From Rhabdothermincola sediminis (GTDB taxonomy: Bacteria > Actinomycetota > Acidimicrobiia > Acidimicrobiales > Acidimicrobilacustridaceae): a DNA stretch of 64,000 bases. Below the pieces are notes generated by a model. It searched no databases and was not told the DNA's origin. It saw nothing but the letters and a program-made list of their open reading frames with translations. The stretch's first letter is position 1. Each line of letters starts with the position of its first letter. Below, one piece after another: positions 37,104 through 45,177 of this stretch. The DNA is taken from positions 61,159 through 125,158 of the forward strand of contig NZ_JACFSZ010000012.1 in assembly GCF_014805525.1 (NCBI RefSeq), read 5' to 3'. The position numbers and the translations under genes were made by a program.

Positions 37104-38009
37104 GTGGCCGGCCACGGAACCGTCACCGTCGTCATCGTCCATTGGAACCAGCCCGAGCACTGCGCTCGCACCATCGAGCGATTCCAGCACCAGGCGCTCT
37201 CCACCCGGATCGTGGTGGTCGACAACGGCTCCGAGCCTCCCCTCCTGGAGCGCCTCCGGGCGGTGGTGACCAGCTCCGTCCATGACGTGGAGCTGGTCGA
37301 ACTGGGGGCGAACCGAGGCTTCGGCCCGGGTGCCAACGCCGGGCTGCGGACCTGGCTGGCCGAGGGGGAAGGGGAGTGGGTCGCGCTGGCCCCCCATGAT
37401 GCGCTCCCGCACGACGGCACCCTGCGCCGGCTGATCGCTGCTGCCGAGGCCAGGGAACGGGCAGGGCTCGCCTGCGCGGATGTCGGTGACGGGCACGTAC
37501 CGGTCGTGGATCCGTACTTCGGGGGGATGACGGTGCCGGCCCCTCGGGGAGCGGCCACCGACGGGTGGGAGTCGGTGGACTACCCCCACGGCACGCTGCT
37601 GATCGCCCGCCGGGCCTGCCTGGAGGAGATCGGTCTGTTCGATGAGCGCTACTTCGCCTACTGCGAGGAGGCGGACCTGGGTTTGCGTGCCAGGGCTGCG
37701 GGATGGGAGGTCGGTCTGGTGCGGGGGGCACGGGTGGCCAACCCCACCATGAGGTCGGGCAGCCCCGCGACCGACTACCTGATGCACCGCAACACGCTGC
37801 TGCTGGTGCGGGAGCACTCCGGCCGCTACCACGCGTTCATCCGTTTCTGCATCGCTCTGTGGCAACTCGCTCGTGGGGTGGTGCAGCCCTCGTCGCGGGT
37901 CTTCGTGTTCTCGGCGAAGGGCCGGGCAGCAGGGATGGTCGACTTCCTACGGGGCCGGTACGGGCCTCCGCCAGCCGAGCTCCTCGGCCACGCCGGGAGC
38001 GCTCACTGA
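37104..38009 (+). CDS. Glycosyltransferase family 2
   Basis: The 301-residue protein has the GT-A fold of family 2: VTVVIVHWNQPEHCARTIE, VVVDNGSEPP, ELGANRGFGPGANAGL, and the late acceptor-side motif YCEEADLGLRARAAGW, like rhamnosyl and galactofuranosyl transferases. The usual DXD is replaced by APHD in VALAPHDALP. It probably transfers a sugar to an envelope polysaccharide or glycolipid at the inner face of the membrane. Its end carries a hydrophobic region but no clear TM. TAGGGT (37090-37095) is eight bases before the GTG start. Confidence 0.85.
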   Translation: MAGHGTVTVVIVHWNQPEHCARTIERFQHQALSTRIVVVDNGSEPPLLERLRAVVTSSVHDVELVELGANRGFGPGANAGLRTWLAEGEGEWVALAPHDALPHDGTLRRLIAAAEARERAGLACADVGDGHVPVVDPYFGGMTVPAPRGAATDGWESVDYPHGTLLIARRACLEEIGLFDERYFAYCEEADLGLRARAAGWEVGLVRGARVANPTMRSGSPATDYLMHRNTLLLVREHSGRYHAFIRFCIALWQLARGVVQPSSRVFVFSAKGRAAGMVDFLRGRYGPPPAELLGHAGSAH

Positions 38010-38058
38010 AGCGATCCGCCGGTCCGCGGTGACGAACTGCGGGCGGACGGGCGCGAGG

Positions 38059-38322
38059 TCATGGTAGGCGACCATCCTCGGCTGCCGCGACCAGGGGGCG
38101 GACCCGCAGCAGGTACCAGCTGGCGATCAGCAGGCCCCCGACGACCACCAGGAAGCCGACGAGGATCGCTGCCAGCCACAGCACCTGGCGCCGCCCGGCC
38201 AGTGCCCATGCCCATGCCGGTCGGCGGGCGCAGTCGAGCAGGGCCCACAGCGAGAGCGCCAGCGGGAGGCTGGCCAGTGCGGTGACCGCGATGGTGCCGG
38301 CGAGCTCGCCCTGACTCGGCAT
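38059..38322 (-). CDS. Small two-helix membrane protein (PLDc_N/DUF2516-like)
   Basis: The 87-residue protein has two transmembrane helices (about 10-30 and 47-70). Between them, LLDCARRPAWAWALAGRRQVLWLAAIL matches the short cardiolipin-synthase N-terminal (PLDc_N) or DUF2516 type membrane proteins, in which a D-x-x-R-P turn links the helices. Function is unknown. It is divergent from the epoxide hydrolase-like gene and convergent with the glycosyltransferase. ATG start. Confidence 0.65.
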   Translation of the reverse strand: MPSQGELAGTIAVTALASLPLALSLWALLDCARRPAWAWALAGRRQVLWLAAILVGFLVVVGGLLIASWYLLRVRPLVAAAEDGRLP

Positions 38323-38374
38323 CCCCCCACGGTAGAGCTGCCTCGGGGGGCGACGACGCGAGTAGCGTGCGCGG

Positions 38375-39352
38375 ATGGTTCCCTACGAGATTCCCGGGGC
38401 CCGGCGTCGCGACGTCGAGCTCGACGACGTGCGGCTGTCGGTCTACGAAGCGGGTGATCCCGCCGATCCGACCGTGGTGCTCTCCCACGGCTTCCCCGAG
38501 CTGGCCTACAGCTGGCGGCACCAGCTCCCGGCGCTCGCCGCCGCAGGGTTCCACGTGGTGGCACCCGATCAGCGGGGCTACGGCGGCAGCAGCCGCCCGG
38601 AGGCCGTCCGGGATTACGACATCTTCCACCTCACCGGCGATCTCGTCGGCCTGCTCGACGCGCTCGACGTCGACCGGGCGGTGTTCGTCGGCCACGACTG
38701 GGGTGGGTTCGTGGTGTGGCAGATGCCTCTGCTCCATCGCCAGCGGGTGGCGGGGGTCGCGGCGCTCACGACGCCCTACGTCCCCCGGTTCCCGATGAGA
38801 CCCACCGAGCTCTTCCGGATGATGGGCGGGGAGAACCACTACATCGTGTGGTTCCAGGAGCCAGGGGTGGCGGACGCTGCGTTCGCAGCGAACATCGACG
38901 CGCTGTTCGCCCGGATGATGCGTCGGGGGGTACCACCCGAGCAGTTGCGGGAGGCGGTCGGGGACCGGCCGGCGTCGGACTTCGTGGAGGCGGTGGTCAA
39001 CGCCCCGGTGCTCGGTGACGAGCTGCTCAGCCCCGACGAGCTGAGTGTCTTCGTGGAGACGTTCCGGCAGACCGGCTTCACCGGTGGGATGAACTGGTAC
39101 CGGAACTTCGACTGGAACTGGGAGCAGACCCCGCAGCTCGACGGCGCGCGCATCGACGGGATCCCGTGTCTCATGGTCACCGCGGAGTGGGACCCGGTCC
39201 TCACCCCAGCGATGGCCCAGGGCATGCCGAGCGTGATCGGCGACCTGGAGATGCACGAGATAGCCGGCGCTGGCCACTGGGTGCAACAGGAGAAGCCAGC
39301 AGAGGTCAACGCGATCCTGGTGGACTGGCTGCGTCGGCGGTTCGGCGGTTGA
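38375..39352 (+). CDS. Epoxide hydrolase-like alpha/beta hydrolase
   Basis: The 325-residue protein has the alpha/beta hydrolase signatures of soluble epoxide hydrolases. The oxyanion motif HGFPE is followed by the nucleophile elbow GHDWGG, where the aspartate attacks the epoxide or halide carbon, a second acid late in the protein near TAEWDPVLTP, and the histidine in IAGAGHWVQQEKP. Haloalkane dehalogenases share the Asp nucleophile and remain possible. The lid (about 150-225) contains YIVWFQEPGVAD, common in epoxide hydrolases. TAGCGT (38363-38368) lies six bases before the ATG. Confidence 0.87.
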   Translation: MVPYEIPGARRRDVELDDVRLSVYEAGDPADPTVVLSHGFPELAYSWRHQLPALAAAGFHVVAPDQRGYGGSSRPEAVRDYDIFHLTGDLVGLLDALDVDRAVFVGHDWGGFVVWQMPLLHRQRVAGVAALTTPYVPRFPMRPTELFRMMGGENHYIVWFQEPGVADAAFAANIDALFARMMRRGVPPEQLREAVGDRPASDFVEAVVNAPVLGDELLSPDELSVFVETFRQTGFTGGMNWYRNFDWNWEQTPQLDGARIDGIPCLMVTAEWDPVLTPAMAQGMPSVIGDLEMHEIAGAGHWVQQEKPAEVNAILVDWLRRRFGG

Positions 39353-39374
39353 TCAGCGGCCGGCATCCGGGGTT

Positions 39375-40778
39375 CTAGGCCTGAGTCCATCTCACGGTCT
39401 TGGTGACGACCTCGCCATTGAGTGCCGCCGACAGCACCAAGCGGTGGGTGCCTGGGGTGAGAGCGGCGCCGGGGGCGACCCATGGGCTGGTGCAGGGTGT
39501 GGGCGTGCTCCCGTCGAGCGAGCAGGTGACGGTGGCCCCGGGACTTGACCGGAACGTCACCATCGCGTCGCCGACGTTGCCCTTGGCCGGTCGGCCGGTG
39601 ATGGCCAGCACGGGGGCGACGACCCAACTGTAGGTCCACGCGGCGCCCGCAACGGAGCCCACCGGCACGATGCTCACCTGGTGCGGGCCGACCGTGAGGC
39701 CGGTCACCCGCAAACGGGTCAGCGAGCACCCGACGGTCATGCCGTCGAGGAGGCAGTTCGCCGACGTCGCATTCGACAGCGTGTAGAGGAAGGTCGCGGC
39801 GGTGGCGGTGGTTCGGGCAGCAGGCTTGCTGGTCACGGTCACGGTAGGAGGCGGGGTCGTGAACGTGGGGTCGACCCACCAGGAGTCGTCCGCCTGATCA
39901 GTGCCGGCACCGTTGATCACGCGGACACTGAACATGTGCTCTCCAGCTGCCAGACCGGTGAGCTGGTAGGGAGACGTGCACAGGAACCAGGAGCCGTTCT
40001 CGTCCTTCATGCACTCGGTACGGTCGATGACTCCCGAGGTGCTCCAGCTGACGGTCACGTTGGGGCCGCTCAGGCTGCTGGGCACGGCGAAGGTCGTGAT
40101 CGCCGGTGGGGTCTGGGTGGGTTCGACTCTCCACGTGTAGCTGGCCGATCCTTGCCCCGCGGGATTGGTGGCGGTGACGGTCACCGTGTGGTCCCCTGCG
40201 CTCAACGCGGTGGGAGTGAACGTCGACCCGCAGGGGACAGGGTCCTGGTCGTCGAGTCGGCAGGTCGTGGTGACCGCGGCCGCCGCCACGGTGAAACGGA
40301 GGGTGGGGGCCGGGAGGCTCGACACCGCGCGGGGTACGTCGGTGAAGGTCACCACCGGCGGGTCGTTCGCAACCACGAAGTCGTGCCATGCGTAGACGTA
40401 ATCGACGACACCAGGGCCATCCAGGTCAGGGGCGGGCATGGCGACCGTGAACCGCCACTGGCCATCGGACGGCACGTTGACCGTCCATGGGGAGCTGCAG
40501 AACGTCCAAGGCCCCGTTGGAGCCAGGGACGGGCTCAGGCTGCACCAGTATCCCGGTGCGGTCGGGTGATGGTTCACCCCGATGAAGGCGAACGTGACCT
40601 GGGAGGTGCCAGTCACGAGGGTGGGGGGGCTCCCGACGATCGTGACCGAGGAGCCGGGCACGGGCGTCGCAGTCACGGGGGACGCGATCACCAGAGGCGC
40701 CAAACCCGCCATCACGAGCATGATGAGCCCTAGAAGTGCTCGCCGGTGGTGAGCAGGTTCGATCTGCAGGGCACGCAT
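39375..40778 (-). CDS. Secreted protein with five Ig-like two-cysteine repeats
   Basis: The 467-residue protein has a signal peptide (hydrophobic 13-32, likely cleavage after VTA near 37) and then about five beta-sandwich repeats of about 85 residues. Each has a first cysteine near CxLDG, a second about ten residues later (C-T/G-S), then L..G.H...V and a closing W. This is the pattern of surface chitobiase/Ig-like modules. Repeat starts are approximately 40, 130, 220, 305 and 390. No sortase or membrane anchor is visible, so it is probably released. GGGAGGAG precedes the ATG at 40778. Function is unknown; adhesion or glycan binding would be guesses. Confidence 0.75.
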   Translation of the reverse strand: MRALQIEPAHHRRALLGLIMLVMAGLAPLVIASPVTATPVPGSSVTIVGSPPTLVTGTSQVTFAFIGVNHHPTAPGYWCSLSPSLAPTGPWTFCSSPWTVNVPSDGQWRFTVAMPAPDLDGPGVVDYVYAWHDFVVANDPPVVTFTDVPRAVSSLPAPTLRFTVAAAAVTTTCRLDDQDPVPCGSTFTPTALSAGDHTVTVTATNPAGQGSASYTWRVEPTQTPPAITTFAVPSSLSGPNVTVSWSTSGVIDRTECMKDENGSWFLCTSPYQLTGLAAGEHMFSVRVINGAGTDQADDSWWVDPTFTTPPPTVTVTSKPAARTTATAATFLYTLSNATSANCLLDGMTVGCSLTRLRVTGLTVGPHQVSIVPVGSVAGAAWTYSWVVAPVLAITGRPAKGNVGDAMVTFRSSPGATVTCSLDGSTPTPCTSPWVAPGAALTPGTHRLVLSAALNGEVVTKTVRWTQA

Positions 40779-40838
40779 GATGCTCCTCCCGTCGCGTTCA
40801 GTGGTCGACGGTCTGATGGTGTCGTGTCGATCGGAAAG

Positions 40839-40854
40839 CAAGCGGCAACGCTTG
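40839..40854. promoter_or_regulatory. Inverted repeat in the divergent region
   Basis: CAAGCG-GCAA-CGCTTG lies 61 bases upstream of the secreted repeat protein's ATG, in a locally AT-richer patch. It may be an operator or part of that gene's promoter. The other bases between 40855 and 41015 show nothing I can name. Confidence 0.3.
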
Positions 40855-41015
40855 GTAAAGCCATGGCAAAACTCCGGCTCGAACACCGAGTGGCCCCATC
40901 CAGTCCGCTGCCCTGCGGAGAGAAGCGCAGTCATCCGTCTCCTTCGGGAGGGGCGCGACCACCAACGTCGGCATCGGGAGTCACACGGCGTTCTCGGATC
41001 TACTTCGCATGGCCG

Positions 41016-41044
41016 TTGACCAAACGAACGTTTGATGGAATACT
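41016..41044 (+). promoter_or_regulatory. Promoter with embedded TetR-type palindrome
   Basis: TTGACC (41016-41021), a 17-bp spacer and AATACT (41039-41044) form a good promoter. The palindrome CAAACG-AA-CGTTTG (41021-41034) fills the spacer, where a repressor would exclude RNA polymerase. Initiation about seven bases on would fall at the P450 GTG at 41052, giving a leaderless mRNA. Confidence 0.68.
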
Positions 41045-41051
41045 CGCCGGC

Positions 41052-42320
41052 GTGACCGACACGCTCGACCGCTCCGCAGGGCCCGCCGGTGACCGGCCGG
41101 CCATCGACGTCAACGACGGCCGTCTCTACGACGACCCGTGGGACACCTACCGCTGGTTACGCGACAACGACCCGTGCTACTGGGACGACAAGAACCAGCT
41201 CTGGGTGGTCTCCCGCCACGAGGACGTTGCCTACATCTCCCGCACACCCGAGTTGTACTGCTCGAAGTACGGGGTGCGGCCGAAGGTGGCCGCTCCGATG
41301 TCGCTCATCTCGATGGACGAGCCGGAGCACACCCGCCAGCGCCGTCTGATCAACAAGGGCTTCACGCCGCGCCAGGTGAAGCGTCTCGAACCACACATCC
41401 GCGACCTGTCCAACCAGATCATCGACGAGATCCGCACCCGGGGCGAGATCGACTTCGTGGAGGACTTCGCCATCCACGTTCCGCTCATCGTCATCGCCGA
41501 GCTGATGGGCCTCGACCCCGATGGCAGGCAGAAGTTGTACCGGTGGAGCGACGCCATGATGGGCGGCGATGGCCACACCGATCCCGATGACCCGGCGCTG
41601 CTGGCCGCGGCGGAAGCCTTCGGGGAGTACGTCGAGTACCTGATCCCGATCATCGAGGACCGCCGCCAGCGTCCTCGGGAGGACCTCATCTCCATCCTCA
41701 CCGGCGCCTTCGACGAGGGTGCCCTCGACGGCGGTGACGCCATCGCCGTGGAGGGCACCGACGAGCTCACGAGCGACGAGCTGCTCATGTTCTTGTGCAT
41801 CCTGGTCGTCGCTGGCAACGAGACGACCCGGAACGCGATCACCGGAGGGCTCAAGGCGTTCAGCGACTTCCCGGATCAGAAGCAGAAGCTGCTCGACCAC
41901 CCGGAGCTGATCGATCTGGCGGTGGACGAGATCGTTCGCTACGTGTCACCGGTCATCAGCTTCTGCCGGACCGTGACCGCGGACCACACCTTCCAGGGCA
42001 AGGAGCTGAAGGAAGGCGACAAGGTGCTCATCCTCTACCAGTCGGCCAACCGGGACGAGCGGGTTTTCGACGCCCCCGACGAGTTCCGCATCGATCGGGA
42101 TCCCAACCCGCATCTCGGCTTCGGTATCGGCCCCCACTACTGCTTGGGAGCAAACCTGGCCAAGTTGGAGATCAAGGTGGTCTTCGAGGAGCTGTTCCGG
42201 CGGCTGCGGGACATCCGGGTGAAGGACGGCGCCAGCGTCGAGCGGGCCGACAACGCGCTCGTCCTGGCCATCGAGCACCTTCCCGCGATCTTCACCCCCG
42301 AAACACCGGCCGCGGTCTAG
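41052..42320 (+). CDS. Cytochrome P450, first gene of a TetR-linked operon
   Basis: The 422-residue P450 shows AGNETTRN (I helix), DEIVRYVSP (ExxR) and the heme loop FGIGPHYCLGANLA with Cys364 as thiolate ligand. The start is the GTG at 41052 (MTDTLDRSAGPAGDRPAIDV): family similarity begins here, and the promoter directly precedes it; the longer open frame reads through promoter DNA. The gene ends nine bases before a TetR regulator, which probably controls it. Sequence is only moderately like the P450 at 6941. Substrate is unknown; the two-gene layout suggests response to a hydrophobic ligand. Confidence 0.93.
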   Translation: MTDTLDRSAGPAGDRPAIDVNDGRLYDDPWDTYRWLRDNDPCYWDDKNQLWVVSRHEDVAYISRTPELYCSKYGVRPKVAAPMSLISMDEPEHTRQRRLINKGFTPRQVKRLEPHIRDLSNQIIDEIRTRGEIDFVEDFAIHVPLIVIAELMGLDPDGRQKLYRWSDAMMGGDGHTDPDDPALLAAAEAFGEYVEYLIPIIEDRRQRPREDLISILTGAFDEGALDGGDAIAVEGTDELTSDELLMFLCILVVAGNETTRNAITGGLKAFSDFPDQKQKLLDHPELIDLAVDEIVRYVSPVISFCRTVTADHTFQGKELKEGDKVLILYQSANRDERVFDAPDEFRIDRDPNPHLGFGIGPHYCLGANLAKLEIKVVFEELFRRLRDIRVKDGASVERADNALVLAIEHLPAIFTPETPAAV

Positions 42321-42329
42321 CGTCGAGCC

Positions 42330-42908
42330 ATGGCGCTCGCTCCCGAGCCGGATCAGCGGGGCCGCATCCTCGACGCGGCCCTGCGGCTGATGGGCAGTGG
42401 GGGCGCTCACGCCATGAGCATGCGCCGCCTGGCCGCGGAGTGCGGGCTCAACGTCGCCACCCTCTACCACTACTTCCCTTCGAAGGCGGATCTCCTACGG
42501 GAGGTCATCGCTCACCAGAGCTACGAGGACCTGCTCGCGCAGACGCCGCCCGTGGACCCGTCGCTGCCACCGCGGGAGCGCTTGGCCGCGCTGCTGGAGT
42601 GGATCTGGCGGGAGATGGCCACGCAGGACGACATGTGGCGTGTGCTGCTGGGGGAGAGCCTGCATGCCGACCCGGCGGCGCTGAGCTCCGCGGCGGAGTT
42701 GAGCGCGCTCTTCGAGTCCGCGCTGCATCGGTGGATGCGGGACCTGTTCACCGGCGAGGTCCTCGTCGAGGCGGAGGTGCTGGCGCGGGTGCTGCGGGGC
42801 ACCATCTACGGCTTCTTCATCGAGAACCTGCCTCTGCCCTACGGCGACCGTATGCGGTTCCTCTCCAAGCGGGCGAGGGAAGTAGCTACCGTCTTGCTGC
42901 CTGCGTGA
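42330..42908 (+). CDS. TetR family transcriptional regulator
   Basis: The 192-residue protein has an N-terminal helix-turn-helix (ILDAALRLMGSGGAHAMSMRRLAAECGLNVATLYHYFPSKADLL, about residues 10-55) and a helical ligand-binding C-terminal domain. It follows the P450 by nine bases. A TAGCGT six bases before its ATG (42318-42323) could also start a separate leaderless message. The most likely target is the palindrome in the promoter at 41021-41034, giving P450 autoregulation with itself in the operon (inference). Confidence 0.88.
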   Translation: MALAPEPDQRGRILDAALRLMGSGGAHAMSMRRLAAECGLNVATLYHYFPSKADLLREVIAHQSYEDLLAQTPPVDPSLPPRERLAALLEWIWREMATQDDMWRVLLGESLHADPAALSSAAELSALFESALHRWMRDLFTGEVLVEAEVLARVLRGTIYGFFIENLPLPYGDRMRFLSKRAREVATVLLPA

Positions 42909-42911
42909 GCT

Positions 42912-42944
42912 CCGGGTTGGTCGGCGCGCTGGTGATCAACCCGG
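42912..42944. terminator. Stem-loop between convergent TetR genes
   Basis: CCGGGTTG (42912-42919) pairs with CAACCCGG (42937-42944) across a 17-base loop between the two convergent tetR stops, overlapping the second stop codon. Weak terminator candidate. Confidence 0.35.
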
Positions 42945-43562
42945 GAGACCGGCGGGTCGCGACCGGTCCTCGGCGAGCAGGCCACGCAGGAGGAGCCGCA
43001 TCACTGCTTCGCCGACGTGCCCGTAGCTGGTCTCGAAGGTGTCGGTGGCGGCCCGGCGGCCGAGGCCGTCCCAGATGATGTCGAGCAGCTCGACGACGGC
43101 CCGCGGATCGAGGTCCGCGGCGAGCGTGCCCTCCGCCTGTGCCTGCTCGACGAGCGGAGAGAACTCGTCCACCACCCAACGGTTGAGGCGGGCGATGGCC
43201 TCGCGGGCTTCTGGCTCCGCGTTCACCCGGCTGCGGAAGGTCGCCATGGCGATCGTGCCGGTCGGGGCGCTCGTGGTGAGGTCACGGAGGAACCCGAGGA
43301 GCACCTGCCCGATGGGAACGCCATCTGCCGCGACGTGACGGATGCGGTCGATGTCCGAGGCGAGCGCCTCCTCGGCGAGCGCCTCGTAGAGGTGCTCCTT
43401 GGTCGGGAAGTAGTTGTAGAAGGTGCCGACCGAGAGCCCGGCCTCGGCGAGCAACTCCCGAGTGGTGAGGTTGCGGTACCCGTTGCGTTCCAGGCAGATG
43501 AGGGCGGCGTCCATGATCCGCCGCCGGACGCCCTCCTTGTGCTCGGCTGTGACCTTCGGCAT
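42936..43562 (-). CDS. TetR family transcriptional regulator
   Basis: The 208-residue protein has the TetR DNA-binding domain at residues 8-55 (MDAALICLERNGYRNLTTRELLAEAGLSVGTFYNYFPTKEHLY) and a C-terminal domain with a TetR_C-like arrangement (LNRWVVDEFSPLVEQAQAEGTLAADLDP). GAGGAAGGGA precedes the ATG, and TATAAC on the minus strand (plus 43595-43600) is a good -10 box. It is divergent from the Gfo/Idh/MocA oxidoreductase gene, which it may regulate. It is not close in sequence to the neighbouring TetR. Confidence 0.9.
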   Translation of the reverse strand: MPKVTAEHKEGVRRRIMDAALICLERNGYRNLTTRELLAEAGLSVGTFYNYFPTKEHLYEALAEEALASDIDRIRHVAADGVPIGQVLLGFLRDLTTSAPTGTIAMATFRSRVNAEPEAREAIARLNRWVVDEFSPLVEQAQAEGTLAADLDPRAVVELLDIIWDGLGRRAATDTFETSYGHVGEAVMRLLLRGLLAEDRSRPAGLPG

Positions 43563-43661
43563 TCACCGCGTCCCTTCCTCAGGTGGGCGAGGTCGTTATA
43601 GCAGGACCCGCGGCGAGGCGAGCGGGGCTGCACTCCGCGCCCGTGCGTACTGTGTGCTGCC

Positions 43662-44708
43662 ATGACGGTGCGTCTCGGGTTCTTCGGTGCAGGCTTCATC
43701 GCTCGCCATCACGTGTCCATGCTGCGCCTCGGCCGAGCGGACGTGCGGATCGCTGCGGTGTTCGATCCCGACCGGGAGAAGGGGAGGGCATTCGCCGCAG
43801 AGCACGGCGTGCCGCTGGTGGACGTCGAGGAGGCGGTGTTCGACGCGGCCGACGCAGTGTACGTGTGCACGTGGACCTCCGAGCACCCCCGGCTGGTCGC
43901 CGAGGCGGCGCGCCGTGGTCTGCCCGTGTTCTGCGAGAAGCCTCTGGCCACCAGCCTGGCCGATGCCGTGGACATGGTCGAGTGCGTTCGGCGGGCGGGG
44001 GTCGTCAACCAGGTGGGCCTGGTCATGCGGGACTATCCGGGGTTCCTGCTGCTGAAGCGGCTGCTGTCCAGGGACGGCATCGGCCGCCCCATGGGCTTCG
44101 TCTTCCGGGATGACCAGTACATCCCCATCCAGGGCATCTACCAGTCCTCCTGGCGGGCAGACGTGCGCAGGTCCGGAGCAGGGACCTTGTTGGAGCACTC
44201 GATCCACGACCTCGACATCCTCGAGTGGCTCTTCGGGCCGGTCGTGAGCGTGAGCGGGCGATCTGGCGAGTTCCACGCGATCGCCGGCATCGAAGACATG
44301 GTGGTTGCGACCCTCGAGTTCGACAGCGGGCTGCTCGGAACCCTGGCGTCCATCTGGCATGACGTGCTCGAGCGCCCGAGTCTCCGCCGGCTCGAGGTGT
44401 TCGCCGAGCGGGCCTACTGCGCCCTGGAGGGTGACGTGTTCGGCCCGGTTCGATGGACGGGACCCGACGGGGACTCGGGCCGGGTCCGAGACGAGGAGCT
44501 GGTAGCTCGGCTCCACGCTTGGGGCATCCGGCCCCGCAATCCCGACGTGGCGTTCGTCGAGGCAGTTCGTGACGGCACCCCTGCCAGCCCCGCCTTCGCG
44601 CAGGCGTTGCGCCCCCATCTGCTCACCGAGGCGATCTATCGCTCGTGCGCGGAGCACGGCAAGGCGGTGGAGGTGCCCCCCGGCGTCCCGGGCGTGGACT
44701 GGATCTGA
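43662..44708 (+). CDS. Gfo/Idh/MocA family oxidoreductase
   Basis: The 348-residue NAD(P)-dependent enzyme has the Rossmann start LGFFGAGFIARHHVSML, the conserved EKPLATSLADAVD with the catalytic-site lysine, and the C-terminal alpha/beta domain with HSIHDLDILEWLFGPVVSVSG. Members oxidise or epimerise sugars, inositols or related alcohols. Which substrate is not evident. TACTGT (43648-43653) lies eight bases before the ATG. Hairpins H3 and H4 begin 32 bases after its stop. Confidence 0.9.
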   Translation: MTVRLGFFGAGFIARHHVSMLRLGRADVRIAAVFDPDREKGRAFAAEHGVPLVDVEEAVFDAADAVYVCTWTSEHPRLVAEAARRGLPVFCEKPLATSLADAVDMVECVRRAGVVNQVGLVMRDYPGFLLLKRLLSRDGIGRPMGFVFRDDQYIPIQGIYQSSWRADVRRSGAGTLLEHSIHDLDILEWLFGPVVSVSGRSGEFHAIAGIEDMVVATLEFDSGLLGTLASIWHDVLERPSLRRLEVFAERAYCALEGDVFGPVRWTGPDGDSGRVRDEELVARLHAWGIRPRNPDVAFVEAVRDGTPASPAFAQALRPHLLTEAIYRSCAEHGKAVEVPPGVPGVDWI

Positions 44709-44740
44709 CCACCGCCGGCGGCCACGCCCGACCACTCGAA

Positions 44741-44784
44741 CCGGCAGGCCGAACGCGTGCTGTGGCACGCGTTCGGCCTGCCGG
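44741..44784. repeat. Perfect hairpin, family member H3
   Basis: Twenty-base arms flank a TGTG loop. The inner ACGCGTGC/GCACGCGT is the same as in H1 and H2, and the middle GGCCGA/TCGGCC matches H1. It lies just past the oxidoreductase stop, where a terminator or REP element would sit. Confidence 0.78.
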
Positions 44785-44802
44785 AACGGTGGGTTTCGCG
44801 GA

Positions 44803-44855
44803 CTGGCCGGTCAAGCGCGTGTCGTGGCACGCGTTCGGCCTGCCGGAACGGTGGG
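44803..44855. repeat. Degenerate copy of the hairpin family, H4
   Basis: The right half repeats H3 exactly for 32 bases (44762-44793 against 44824-44855), while the left arm is shortened so only GCGTG/CACGC and an outer CCGG pair well. It looks like a decayed or partially duplicated copy. Confidence 0.65.
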
Positions 44856-44896
44856 GTTAGGGGATGGGGGCGGGCTGCTCTCCCTAGGCTGGGACC

Positions 44897-45120
44897 ATGG
44901 AGCGCTCGACCGAACCACCTGAGCCGGCCGGCGAGGAGCCCACCAGGCGCACGCTCGCCGACGTGGAGGCCGGACTCGAGATGTCACTGCGGGAGGCCAG
45001 TGCTGCCTGGTGCCACTCGGTTCGCCTCGCGGCCGCTACGGGCCGACGACCCGCAAGCCCGTCGGCGAGGTGGTCTACTCGACCGGTTCGGCAACCAACC
45101 CTGGCAGCAGATCTGACATG
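44897..45120 (+). pseudogene. Small gene, possibly frameshifted
   Basis: An ATG at 44897 sits six bases after TAGGCT (44885-44890), like many starts in this window, and the first 41 codons (MERSTEPPEP, TLADVEAGLEMSLREAS) have high third-position GC. After about base 45020 that frame loses the codon pattern, and the frame one base back gains it until a stop at 45118-45120 (ending NPGSRSDMA). This suggests either a short protein with a frameshift or a sequencing error. If the original frame continues it reads to 45361, against the opposing reductase gene. No family is recognised. Confidence 0.35.
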
Positions 45121-45177
45121 GCCTGACGCGCGACGATGGAAGAGCGACGGGACGCCGCCGTGCCGGGAGCGTCCCGG

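Noticed and set aside
38323..38374. CCCCCC...GGGGGG pairing in the gap before the epoxide hydrolase
   Set aside because: The gap is a divergent promoter region; G/C runs of six are common at this GC content and the intervening bases do not pair.
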